27,173 nucleotides of DNA from JAZDMK01 sp043800975 (GCA_043800975.1 JAZDMK010000287.1:1-27173), one strand, 5' to 3'; positions 16,756-23,544 are shown, numbered from the stretch's first letter. Notes: generated by a model not told the origin, from the sequence alone. A program made the numbers and translations.

Positions 16756-17556
16756 CTATTTCTTCGAGTTACTGTTTTTATTTACATAAACGATTTGATA
16801 AAGAGAATTTGGTTTTTTGTAGGGATAACTCCATAATGAAACCTTCTTCTTATATCCCATCGGATCACAGTATGTAGACTCAACTTTCACCCCTTTATAA
16901 GCTAAGGCTTTCATATTTGTTAGCTTTGAAGCAAAGAATTCATTTGAAACAAACTTCTCGGAAGAGTTTAGTTGATCGACACTGTATGTAATATAATTGG
17001 AGAAAATTACAGGGCTGGTAGATTTATCAAAATTTAATAATTGTGTTTTTACTCCGGTAATCCCTTTAAAATTAAAATCACAAGTACTGTAAACATCATA
17101 TGCAATTTTACTAGTTGTGTATGTTGTCCTTGAATTTGGAGGTAAATGAGTAATTTTTTTTTCTCTGATAGTACTACCGGTTTTTGAGGTCACTTGATTT
17201 GCATATGTAGATATAAGGTTGTTGTCTTTAAGGGTTGATGCCCGCCCCTTTGAAATTGAAAATTCTTTTGATGTTTCTATATCATTCCAATAGTCTTTTG
17301 AGTATCCATTTAAAATAAGATGGGATTTGCTCCAATCAATGAGAATAGGGGTTTTAGCTTTGTTTTCTAAGACAAATGTCAAACTTCCATCATTATTTAA
17401 AAAGTAAGTAATTGAAATATCTGAATTCTCAAACGACCAAATACTGTTTGATTCTTTGACGTCACTTGATGAAAAGTCCCATACCTGATACATTTGGGAA
17501 CATGATGATATCAGCAATATAGACAGGAGACCTAAAGTTGTTTTAAGTTTTTTCAT
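16756..17556 (-). CDS. Cargo lipoprotein of the integrated element
   Basis: A 266-residue protein with a lipoprotein signal peptide; the lipobox LLISSC puts the lipidated Cys at 19. The mature part starts SQMYQVWDFSS, followed by WSFENSDISITYFLNNDGSL and FVLENKAKTPILIDWSKSHLILNG, a beta-rich pattern. I associate it with a widespread Bacteroidetes lipoprotein family of unknown function whose members begin with a YQVY motif and carry an F-E-N-x-D segment. Later blocks are ITHLPPNSRTTYTTSKIA and SPVIFSNYITYSV. It lies 17 bases after the small membrane protein gene and opposes the replication operon. A surface-exposed or superinfection-exclusion role is conceivable but unsupported. Nothing suggests truncation. 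Confidence 0.8.
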   Translation of the reverse strand: MKKLKTTLGLLSILLISSCSQMYQVWDFSSSDVKESNSIWSFENSDISITYFLNNDGSLTFVLENKAKTPILIDWSKSHLILNGYSKDYWNDIETSKEFSISKGRASTLKDNNLISTYANQVTSKTGSTIREKKITHLPPNSRTTYTTSKIAYDVYSTCDFNFKGITGVKTQLLNFDKSTSPVIFSNYITYSVDQLNSSEKFVSNEFFASKLTNMKALAYKGVKVESTYCDPMGYKKKVSLWSYPYKKPNSLYQIVYVNKNSNSKK

Positions 17557-17573
17557 TTTAACTGGTATTAAAT

Positions 17574-17834
17574 TTAGTTTTTAATGTTTTCCTTTTTCTG
17601 TCTTTTCTTTGGAATGATGAACATTTCATAAATTATGTTCACTGTCATAAGTACAGTAGCATTAATGAGAGCTGCATAAAAAGCTGCTGAACGATTAAAT
17701 TCTAAAAACTCATATTCAAAATTAAATGGGTAGAATATTCCACCCTGTGAAACTTTAAAACACTCACCAACGAAGAAATACAATAGAAATGTTCCTATTG
17801 TAATAAGCAATGTTACAAGTAGAAATCTTTTCAT
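17574..17834 (-). CDS. Small two-TM membrane protein upstream of the cargo lipoprotein
   Basis: An 86-residue protein with hydrophobic helices at about 4-22 (FLLVTLLITIGTFLLYFFV) and 52-73 (AAFYAALINATVLMTVNIIYEMFII), a loop of about 29 residues between them and a strongly basic C-terminus (PKKRQKKENIKN) that should face the cytoplasm. It starts the two-gene cargo operon with the lipoprotein and lies 71 bases from the end of the integrase gene on the same strand. It resembles the other 86-residue membrane protein of the element only in topology. Function not recognised. Confidence 0.72.
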   Translation of the reverse strand: MKRFLLVTLLITIGTFLLYFFVGECFKVSQGGIFYPFNFEYEFLEFNRSAAFYAALINATVLMTVNIIYEMFIIPKKRQKKENIKN

Positions 17835-17905
17835 GGTTTTGGGATTAGTTTAGTGAGGTTAAAATTATACAAATTGTTTGAAATTACAAGTTTCTTTTCT
17901 TTTCA

Positions 17906-19039
17906 TTAATACAGATTATTCAGTTTCTTCACCGCTTGCCTTTTCATTTTGTCAACAATGTGAACATACTTTTGTGTATGCTCAAGTCTTGCATGACCGA
18001 GGAGGCTGCCCGTTGTTCTGATATCAGTACCCCTTAAAATTAGCATTGTTCCAAATGTATGACGAGCAGAATGCCATGTAATATTTTTGTCAATTCCTGC
18101 CCGTTTAGCCCATGTTTTAAGCGTACTCAGGCAAGATGATATTGAAGGCAATGAAAAGACTGCTTTCTCAGATTTGCCTGCTTCACCGAGCAGTAAAACG
18201 GCATTTTCATTTAGATCAATGATAACTTCATTTCCGGTTTTCCTTTGCTGTTTTCTGATTTGATTACCTGAAATGTGTTTATACTTCAGGTCAACAATAT
18301 CAACAAACCTGAGCCCGGTATTCAGACTGAAGAGAAATGCCCGTTTTACTTCAGGATTTCCACATTCAGTTTTATAGATTTTCTTTACCTCTTCAGGTGT
18401 CAGGATTTCTTTTGAAATGCCTTGAGGTATGCTTATGCTGATATCATCAGAGGGGTTGAAACTGAATAAACCGGATTTTGTGCCATGCTTTAATATCTTT
18501 TTGAAACGCTTGAAAATTGAATGTGGTGTTTCACCGTTGTACTTTTTAATCAGAAAGTTTTTAAACTCCTCCACAAGGGCAGCGTCAATTGCATTTGATT
18601 TGATGTAGTCAGTATCTATAAACTCCTTGAAATTTGAAACCGCTGCTTTAATCATTCTGACATCGCTTTTCTTATAGTTGTTGGTATAAGCAAGGCAATA
18701 ATCAAAAAAGTTTGATTTCTTTTTCTCAGGTTCTACAAAACCTCCCTGTTTAAATTGTACTTCGCTTTCCCTTTTACTTCTGATATCCTGAGCAAGCCTG
18801 AGTATTTTGTTGTTTTCATCTCTCTCAATATGTGTTTGTGGTTTATCAATCAAATACAACTTGAGAAATTCAAATTTCCTGTGGATGGTTGTATGATCAC
18901 CATCTTTTTTATAGCCTTGGTAGTTTTCCAAATACAGAGATATCTTACCATTGGCGGTGAATTTGCCTTTTAGTCTTACAATATTACCGCTTCCTTTGGT
19001 GTAAGTTATCGTTACTTTAGGTGATTTTTTGTACTTCAT
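17906..19039 (-). CDS. Tyrosine recombinase / integrase
   Basis: A 377-residue site-specific integrase. Order: an N-terminal arm-binding beta domain (about 5-65), a core-binding SAM-like helical domain (about 105-200), and the catalytic domain. The expected catalytic residues are all present: Arg in NTGLRFVD (R244), Lys in QRKTGN (K267), HSARHTFG (H323, R326), LGHARLEHTQKYVHI (H349 and the nucleophile Y358). The frame extends upstream to a TTG at 19066, but that TTG is part of a -7 promoter box, so I use the ATG at 19039 (MKYKKSP). It should catalyse integration into, and excision from, tRNA-Leu through the 14-bp core. It lies at the end far from the tRNA and is transcribed inward. No frameshift or missing residue is seen. 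Confidence 0.95.
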   Translation of the reverse strand: MKYKKSPKVTITYTKGSGNIVRLKGKFTANGKISLYLENYQGYKKDGDHTTIHRKFEFLKLYLIDKPQTHIERDENNKILRLAQDIRSKRESEVQFKQGGFVEPEKKKSNFFDYCLAYTNNYKKSDVRMIKAAVSNFKEFIDTDYIKSNAIDAALVEEFKNFLIKKYNGETPHSIFKRFKKILKHGTKSGLFSFNPSDDISISIPQGISKEILTPEEVKKIYKTECGNPEVKRAFLFSLNTGLRFVDIVDLKYKHISGNQIRKQQRKTGNEVIIDLNENAVLLLGEAGKSEKAVFSLPSISSCLSTLKTWAKRAGIDKNITWHSARHTFGTMLILRGTDIRTTGSLLGHARLEHTQKYVHIVDKMKRQAVKKLNNLY

Positions 19040-19063
19040 GACTTTTTGTGTTTGGCTGTAGGA

Positions 19064-19096
19064 CAAAGATAGAAATAAAATTTAACGAGTTACAAA
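19064..19096 (-). promoter_or_regulatory. Integrase promoter overlapping an arm-type site
   Basis: On the minus strand: TTTG (19096-19093), 21 bases, TATCTTTG (19071-19064), with the integrase ATG 24 bases on. The TTTG is the complement of CAAA in a TTACAAA arm repeat, so integrase bound to its arm could shut off its own promoter. Confidence 0.65.
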
Positions 19097-19109
19097 TAGG
19101 TTACAAAAA
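19088..19109 (+). repeat. Right arm-type direct repeat
   Basis: An exact 22-bp copy of 13434-13455 in the same orientation, with TTACAAA units at 19090-19096 and 19101-19107. It lies 110 bases inside attR, in front of the integrase gene. Confidence 0.75.
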
Positions 19110-19219
19110 AATGTATATCAAAGGAATTTATAGGAAAACAAAGCACCTGCAAAAATTGTAAAAGGCAGTAAAACAAGAACTAAGGTTTCCTATGCTTGCT
19201 CTTGTTCAATGGGATAGTA

Positions 19220-19233
19220 CCCACCCGGGGTAC
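19220..19233 (+). repeat. Right attachment core (attR)
   Basis: CCCACCCGGGGTAC, identical to the tRNA-Leu 3' end at 13372-13385. No tRNA structure surrounds it (upstream reads ATGGGATAGTA), so it is the duplicated core left by integration. Confidence 0.9.
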
Positions 19234-19237
19234 AAAA

Positions 19238-19302
19238 ACAGAGTGAGAGTGAGCGCGAGAGTGAGCACGATCGCTCTGTTTTCTCACTCTCACTCTCACA
19301 CT
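19238..19302. repeat. Imperfect inverted repeat of GAGTGA/TCACTC units
   Basis: ACAGAGTGAGAGTGAG (19238-19253) and further GAGAGTGAG units face CTCTGT and the CTCACTCTC-rich tract at 19274-19302. A T-rich tract follows. It directly follows attR and may be the original terminator of tRNA-Leu before integration, or one end of the repeat-flanked unit around the next gene. Confidence 0.6.
19274..19302 (+). repeat. 29-bp direct repeat, left copy
   Basis: Begins CTCTGTTTTCTCACTCTC and ends CACACT. It is identical to 19711-19739 and lies just before the four-helix-bundle gene. Confidence 0.85.
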
Positions 19303-19328
19303 TTTCTAATTCTAAAAAAACAACTCTC

Positions 19329-19673
19329 ATGTTTGATTTTGAGAAACTGATCGTTTATCAAAAAGCGCGTGACTTTGCTACTGGTGCCACTCTTTTTCTG
19401 ATGGAAAAAGATGTTGACAAGGTTGCTAGAGATCAGCTTAAAAGAGCTGCACTGAGTATAATGCTGAATACTGCTGAAAGTACATCTCGTTTCAGCAAGA
19501 AAGACAGAAGGAATTTTCTGGTCATTGCGCGAGGAAGTGCTATTGAATGTGTTGCAGCATACGATTTCTTGAAAACCATTCATCAGGTAACGGATGATTA
19601 TTATTCGAAACAATATAAAACGCTCGAAGAAATTTCAAAGATGCTATTCTCGATGATTAGAAATTTAGATTGA
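19329..19673 (+). CDS. S23/IVP-family four-helix-bundle protein
   Basis: A 114-residue protein of the 23S rRNA intervening-sequence protein (four helix bundle, S23) family. Signatures are the N-terminal FEKLIVYQKARDFA, then LKRAALSIMLNTAES, and FLVIARGSAIECVAAYDFLK in the third helix; the whole protein is helical as expected. Family members occur inside rRNA genes, as accessory proteins of diversity-generating retroelements, and as stand-alone genes. Here there is no rRNA or reverse transcriptase nearby, so it is a stand-alone copy. Exact 29-bp repeats flank it, suggesting that gene plus repeats is or was a mobile or duplicated unit. Molecular function unknown. Confidence 0.9.
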   Translation: MFDFEKLIVYQKARDFATGATLFLMEKDVDKVARDQLKRAALSIMLNTAESTSRFSKKDRRNFLVIARGSAIECVAAYDFLKTIHQVTDDYYSKQYKTLEEISKMLFSMIRNLD

Positions 19674-19710
19674 GCTATTGTATTAATAAATTTGAGAACG
19701 AGCATTCTTA

Positions 19711-19739
19711 CTCTGTTTTCTCACTCTCACTCTCACACT
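19711..19739 (+). repeat. 29-bp direct repeat, right copy
   Basis: Identical to 19274-19302, starting 437 bases from the left copy and 37 bases after the four-helix-bundle stop. Downstream of it, 19740-19878 shows nothing I can name. Confidence 0.85.
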
Positions 19740-19878
19740 CACTTTCAATTTTTTAATAGTAGCACACAAGTTTTCAGTCGGCAGCAAAACGGCATCATTT
19801 CCATCTAATCACATTTTTTTCTGAACAGTTATTCGAGTATGATTTCTTTTTCTACATATCTATTTTTAAAGAATTCAC

Positions 19879-19905
19879 TATATTTGATGAAGTAATTCCT
19901 TCATC
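19879..19905 (+). promoter_or_regulatory. -7 box and dyad before the T9SS cargo gene
   Basis: TATATTTG (19879-19886) matches TAnnTTTG. A perfect 7-bp inverted repeat, GATGAAG-TAATTC-CTTCATC (19886-19905), begins at its last base and ends at the ATG (19906), so it spans the expected transcription start. It could be an operator or a structure at the 5' end of the mRNA. Confidence 0.5.
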
Positions 19906-20742
19906 ATGAAAAAAACATTTATTATCCTTTTCATTTTCGTATTTCAATGGATGTCACTTTCTTCCTTTGCGCAAGATAGGGCTCATGTTTCATTGCTTTC
20001 AGTTCAACAGTTCAATTCCAACATCCTGGTGCATGGCAGCACTGCGCCTACGACTTCCTGGTTTTGTCCGGATTATTATTCACCCATTGATTATTTGAGC
20101 GGTTTTGGATGTGCAGCGCCCTCAGCGGGATACAGCGCTTCGTGGAATAATTACTGGATGAATTTTATGCGCACACCCGCCGTAAACTGCGTTGGATACG
20201 ACACCGTGTATCTCGATTTCGATCTTACCAATTCATTCGACGCCACACATCCCAACGATAAGGTGAACTTTGATATCTGGGTCGATGGCGCTTATCACGA
20301 CGCGGATATCAACGAAACCATACTGTTCGACACACTGCGCAACTGCCAGCGTTATTCGGTGGGCTTTATTCTCACGCCTTATTCGAACATAAGCGGCGTT
20401 TTGTTTTATCTGAATGCCAATTGTGGATACAACGATTCAAAAACATACACCGTGCGTTTTGATAATGTGGAAGTATGGGCAAATGGGAGTGGAGTAGGTA
20501 TTGAAGAAAACAAAAAACCGAAAATTTCGTTGTTCCCCAATCCAAGTGATGGAAAAATATTTATAACAGGTTCCGGAGAAATGCAATTGTTCGACATAAA
20601 CGGAAAGCTGCTTCATTCCTATGAATTTTTGTCAAATAATAATGAATTAAATTTACAGGATTTAGAAAATGGAGTGTATTTATATGAGGTGAAAACCACT
20701 GATCATAAAATTGAAAGAGGCCGAATTGTCATTGTAAAATAA
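19906..20742 (+). CDS. Secreted protein with T9SS type A sorting domain
   Basis: A 278-residue protein with a signal peptide (about 1-22, ending SSFAQ). The mature region (about 25-195) is rich in Tyr, Asp, Asn and Trp and reads as a beta-sandwich, with VYLDFDLTNSFDATHPNDKV, FDIWVDGAYHDADI and a final TVRFDNVEVWANG, a pattern like a jelly-roll ligand-binding domain. The C-terminal about 75 residues are a canonical type A sorting domain: ISLFPNPSDGKIFI, MQLFDINGKLLHS, LENGVYLYEV, ending RGRIVIVK. T9SS should export it and the tail be removed at the cell surface. Catalytic residues are not evident, so a binding role is a guess. Confidence 0.88.
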   Translation: MKKTFIILFIFVFQWMSLSSFAQDRAHVSLLSVQQFNSNILVHGSTAPTTSWFCPDYYSPIDYLSGFGCAAPSAGYSASWNNYWMNFMRTPAVNCVGYDTVYLDFDLTNSFDATHPNDKVNFDIWVDGAYHDADINETILFDTLRNCQRYSVGFILTPYSNISGVLFYLNANCGYNDSKTYTVRFDNVEVWANGSGVGIEENKKPKISLFPNPSDGKIFITGSGEMQLFDINGKLLHSYEFLSNNNELNLQDLENGVYLYEVKTTDHKIERGRIVIVK

Positions 20743-20788
20743 AACGGATTTTAAATTTTAGTGTATCGAAGAATTGTAATTAAAATAA

Positions 20789-20820
20789 AAAAAGCCTTTG
20801 AAGTAAATCAAAGGCTTTTT
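20789..20820. terminator. Bidirectional terminator between the T9SS gene and tRNA-His
   Basis: AAAAAGCCTTTGA (20789-20801) and TCAAAGGCTTTTT (20808-20820) form a 13-bp stem with a 6-base loop. The A- and T-runs allow it to end both the plus-strand gene (stop 20742) and the minus-strand tRNA-His. Confidence 0.9.
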
Positions 20821-20825
20821 CTTTG

Positions 20826-20900
20826 GGTGGCTGATGGGACTTGAACCCACGACTTCCAGATCCACAATCTGGTACTCTAACCAGCTGAGCTACAACCACC
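20826..20900 (-). tRNA. tRNA-His(GTG)
   Basis: On the minus strand the anticodon stem-loop is CCAGA-TTGTGGA-TCTGG, anticodon GTG. GGTGGTTG at the 5' end pairs with CAGCCACC at the 3' end, including the extra G(-1):C73 pair characteristic of tRNA-His. The T arm GTGGGTTCAAGTCCCAT is present. CCA is not encoded. Confidence 0.96.
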
Positions 20901-20915
20901 GTGTTAAAAGGGCTG

Positions 20916-20945
20916 CAAAGTTAATGAATATTTGAGATTTACAAA
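20916..20945 (-). promoter_or_regulatory. Promoter of tRNA-His
   Basis: On the minus strand: TTTG (20945-20942), 18 bases, TAACTTTG (20923-20916). The tRNA starts 15 bases after the -7 box. Confidence 0.7.
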
Positions 20946-20995
20946 AAAAAATCTCCCCCGATTAAAATAATACTTCTATACCCACTCAGAATTGT

Positions 20996-21003
20996 TACTT
21001 TTG
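20996..21003 (+). promoter_or_regulatory. -7 box of the flippase gene
   Basis: TACTTTTG matches TAnnTTTG and ends 14 bases before the TTG start at 21018, supporting a short leader and that start codon. Confidence 0.55.
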
Positions 21004-21017
21004 GCTTTTTATTTCGA

Positions 21018-22322
21018 TTGAGAAAAATTTCAAATACTTCTGCCTTACAGTTTTTTCAGGTATTCCGTTGGGGGTCTATACTGCTGACGGGTATTCTGCT
21101 TACAAAAAGTTCGCTGGACAGTAATGGTATCGGGCTGTATGAGTCATTGGTATTTCTTGCTGGAGCAGTATCTTTTTTCTGGGTATCGGGGTTGATCCAG
21201 TCTTTACTGGCATTTCCTGATCCATTAAATGGAAAAAGAAAGCCGCTTTATTTCAATGCAGCGATCATTCTTTTTGTGATGGGTTTGCTGGCAGCAGTTT
21301 TCATACTCGTCTTTGACAGTGCTATCAGAACCCATTTTAAAGTTCCCGATACGGGTGATTTCATGCCGTTGATGGCGTTATTCATAGTTCTTAGTGCGCC
21401 GGCATTTCTTGTTGAATACATTTATCTTTTAAACAACAAGCCGAAATCAATTATTTTCTATGGCCTTACTTCCTACTCACTGCAAGTTGCATTGGTCATA
21501 TTGCCTGTCTTTTCGGGCTTTCCACTCGAATGGGCCCTGGGTGGATTAGTAGTTTCTGCAGCTATCCGGTTTATTTGGTTGATTGTTCTTCTTATTAAAC
21601 ATGCATCCTTTCAGTTTTATTTTCCTTACATCAAAGAACACATTCGGCTGGCAATTCCGCTAGTTATTAGTACACTGCTTAGCGGTTCGGGAGAATACAT
21701 TGATGGATTTATTATCACTAATTTTTTTGATTCTTCTACGTTTGCAGTGTATCGATACGGTGCCCGCGAATTCCCGCTTTTCCTTTTGTTAGCCAATGCG
21801 CTCAGTAATTCCATGATTCATGAAGTTGCATCAGAGGAATCACCCTCCGAAAGTCTTTCCAATCTTCGCGACAGGTCAGCCCGGTTAATGAATATCCTTT
21901 TTCCTATAGCAGGTATATTAATGATTTCAAGCCATTGGTTTTATCCGCGTGTCTTTAACCCGGCCTTTGCGCAAAGTGCATCTGTATTTAATATTTATCT
22001 CTTGCTTCTGATCAGCAGGCTTGTTTTTCCCCAAACCATTGTTATTGCAAAAAGAAAAACAAAAATCATTGTGTTTGCTTCGGTTGTAGAAATTATTTTG
22101 AATGTTTCGCTTAGTCTTTTTTTACTTCAATTCATGGGTATTGCGGGCGTAGCGCTGGGAACCGTGATAGCTTATCTTGCAGAAAAAACAATTTTAATGA
22201 TTTATTGCAGGGTTCATCTTGATATTAAACCCTCCAAATACATACCTGTTGAAATGTGGCTCCTATACTCTACTTTTCTTTTGATTGCTTTTGCAGTTTC
22301 ACTTTTTAAACTGGGTGGGTAG
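21018..22322 (+). CDS. Wzx-like polysaccharide flippase (MOP superfamily)
   Basis: A 434-residue integral membrane protein with about 12 hydrophobic helices spread over its whole length and no large soluble domain, typical of the MOP/Wzx exporters that flip undecaprenyl-linked O-antigen or capsule units. The N-terminal helix pair (FFQVFRWGSILLTGILLTKSS), a mid-protein IPLVISTLLSGSGEYIDGFIITNFF that corresponds to the second half of the pseudo-symmetric repeat, and GIAGVALGTVIAYLAEK near the C-terminus are family-like. The start is TTG at 21018 (MRKISN); no ATG occurs in frame before the conserved helices and a promoter box fits. No glycosyltransferase genes are nearby, so the gene is orphaned from any polysaccharide locus in view. 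Confidence 0.82.
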   Translation: MRKISNTSALQFFQVFRWGSILLTGILLTKSSLDSNGIGLYESLVFLAGAVSFFWVSGLIQSLLAFPDPLNGKRKPLYFNAAIILFVMGLLAAVFILVFDSAIRTHFKVPDTGDFMPLMALFIVLSAPAFLVEYIYLLNNKPKSIIFYGLTSYSLQVALVILPVFSGFPLEWALGGLVVSAAIRFIWLIVLLIKHASFQFYFPYIKEHIRLAIPLVISTLLSGSGEYIDGFIITNFFDSSTFAVYRYGAREFPLFLLLANALSNSMIHEVASEESPSESLSNLRDRSARLMNILFPIAGILMISSHWFYPRVFNPAFAQSASVFNIYLLLLISRLVFPQTIVIAKRKTKIIVFASVVEIILNVSLSLFLLQFMGIAGVALGTVIAYLAEKTILMIYCRVHLDIKPSKYIPVEMWLLYSTFLLIAFAVSLFKLGG

Positions 22323-22740
22323 TATTGTGACGGGGGTGCAGTAGCAGTTGCAGTAGTAGTTTTCAGTGAAGTTTTTACTTAGCGGATTTTTCTTTTGCCA
22401 CTAAGTCACGAAGACACCAACCGAACACCAAAGGTGTGAGCTCATAAGCACATTGAAATCAATAATGATGCGAACAAAAGGGCACAGAAAAAGTTGCAGT
22501 AGCAGGCTCAGCGAAGTACGATAAGCTGAGTGCCAGAGGGACGCTGTCCAGTTTCTGAAAAGACCTATTTGCAGAGGTTAGCTTAAAAGTATAAATTTAG
22601 TCCAGTGTTTATGCCAATGGATGTACTAGCTGTACAATTTCCTCAAAGAGCCTATGGGTACAAAGTTAAGAAAATAACATTCATCAATCAAGTATTATTT
22701 TTCTTTTCCCCTCATTTGCCATGTTTTACTGGATATTGTC
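22323..22740. other. Non-coding stretch with degenerate repeats (418 bases)
   Basis: No supportable ORF. TTGCAGTAG occurs near both ends of the first half (around 22346 and 22495). A GCCACTAAGTCACGAAGACA copy (22397-22416) resembles a dispersed repeat common in Bacteroidetes genomes. The hairpin CTCAGC-(12)-GCTGAG (22507-22530) and the small palindrome TGTAC-TAGCT-GTACA (22622-22636) are also present. It separates the flippase from the AT-rich minus-strand block. Confidence 0.6.
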
Positions 22741-23442
22741 TTATCTCTCAATAGTAAAACAAGGTAGATAAACCTTTCTTTTCCCATTTCCAAACTTTAT
22801 TGGATCAGTCGGCTTCCAACTCTCCTTTTTGTTTTTTTTGTATGTCATTATATCAATTATGCTAACTTGAATTCCACTTCCAATTTTTGCTTTTATATTA
22901 TTTAGCGAATCCTCCAATTCTACCTTTGAATGAATTTCATTGATAAAAAAGAAGTAGTATTTCTCAACTTTAAACAAACTCAGGTTTTCAATTTTATCAA
23001 TCCTTTCATACATATCTTCTCGGGTCTTCTTATTGCCAATAAAATCACCTATTTGATATACCCATCGCTCTATTCTGTTTGCGACGAAGATGCTGTCTTC
23101 AATTCTCTTTCTAGATTTTCTGTTTATGCTATATTCATTTATTAAGCCAATTCCCTGCATAGCAAATTGTCCAGCAATTTCAAAATTACTATCTTGCTGT
23201 TCATTATTTTGTATAATAGTAGGATTGATTGCATTCTCCTTTGTTGGTTCGGTAGGAATAATAAGTCCTAATATAACAGGTGTAGTTGCAATGATTAATA
23301 AAAAAACAATTGACAACACCTTTACATTCCCTTTTCCAGAAGTGATTTTATCGACAATGGATTTTATTACTTCCATTTTCAAAGAGCCTAATACTAGTAT
23401 TATTGCTGCTAACACAGCACCACCTACTTTATAGTATTCCAT
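22741..23442 (-). CDS. Two-TM membrane protein of unknown function
   Basis: A 233-residue protein with hydrophobic helices at about 7-23 (GGAVLAAIILVLGSLKM) and 43-63 (LSIVFLLIIATTPVILGLIIP), joined by a short basic loop (DKITSGKGNVK). Then comes an Asn/Gln-rich linker (NPTIIQNNEQQDSN) and a charged, mainly helical C-terminal domain (about 85-233) with a final basic strand segment KFGNGKRKVYLPCFTIER. It has no signal peptide cleavage site and no motif I recognise. The last gene of the minus-strand block, 102 bases from the LamG gene. AT-rich like the DUF4062 and RipA-like genes, so it may belong to the same accessory cargo; function unknown. Confidence 0.72.
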   Translation of the reverse strand: MEYYKVGGAVLAAIILVLGSLKMEVIKSIVDKITSGKGNVKVLSIVFLLIIATTPVILGLIIPTEPTKENAINPTIIQNNEQQDSNFEIAGQFAMQGIGLINEYSINRKSRKRIEDSIFVANRIERWVYQIGDFIGNKKTREDMYERIDKIENLSLFKVEKYYFFFINEIHSKVELEDSLNNIKAKIGSGIQVSIIDIMTYKKNKKESWKPTDPIKFGNGKRKVYLPCFTIER

Positions 23443-23544
23443 TTTTGTATTGTTTTAATTTTTATTAAAACTCGTTTTTTTAAAACTATTGCTTCTTCAT
23501 TTGAATATACTATCTCACCAACATCACTTCCCTAGCCTTATTCC

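Larger units (their letters stand above)
13372..19233. mobile_element. Integrative element with rolling-circle-type Rep, in tRNA-Leu
   Basis: A block of about 5.86 kb bounded by a 14-bp direct repeat of the tRNA-Leu 3' end (13372-13385 and 19220-19233). It contains a tyrosine integrase near the right end, an excisionase-like winged-helix gene, a replication initiator of the rolling-circle/filamentous phage type, small membrane proteins and a lipoprotein. Arm-type repeats lie inside both ends. No coat, Zot-like assembly ATPase, relaxase, coupling protein or toxin is recognisable, so it looks like an integrative replicon or phage satellite that needs help to move. Whether it still excises is unknown. 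Confidence 0.88.

Noticed and set aside
19040..19066. Integrase start at the TTG at 19066
   Set aside because: That TTG is the end of the -7 promoter box TATCTTTG, so it would not be transcribed; the ATG at 19039 fits.
13372..19233. Complete inovirus prophage or conjugative element
   Set aside because: No Zot-like ATPase, coat protein, relaxase, coupling protein or conjugation gene can be recognised.
19238..19302. CRISPR-like or simple tandem array from the GAGTGA/TCACTC units
   Set aside because: Units are short, uneven and inverted rather than regularly spaced, with no spacers and no cas genes nearby.
19296..19613. Minus-strand ORF of 105 codons
   Set aside because: Antisense to the well-supported four-helix-bundle gene and starts within it.
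19329..19739. Diversity-generating retroelement suggested by the Avd-like four-helix-bundle protein
   Set aside because: No reverse transcriptase and no template/variable repeat pair; the 29-bp repeats are exact and lack the adenine-directed differences.
23090..23434. Plus-strand ORF of 114 codons with hydrophobic stretches
   Set aside because: Hydrophobic character is the mirror of the TM segments of the minus-strand two-TM protein; no independent support.
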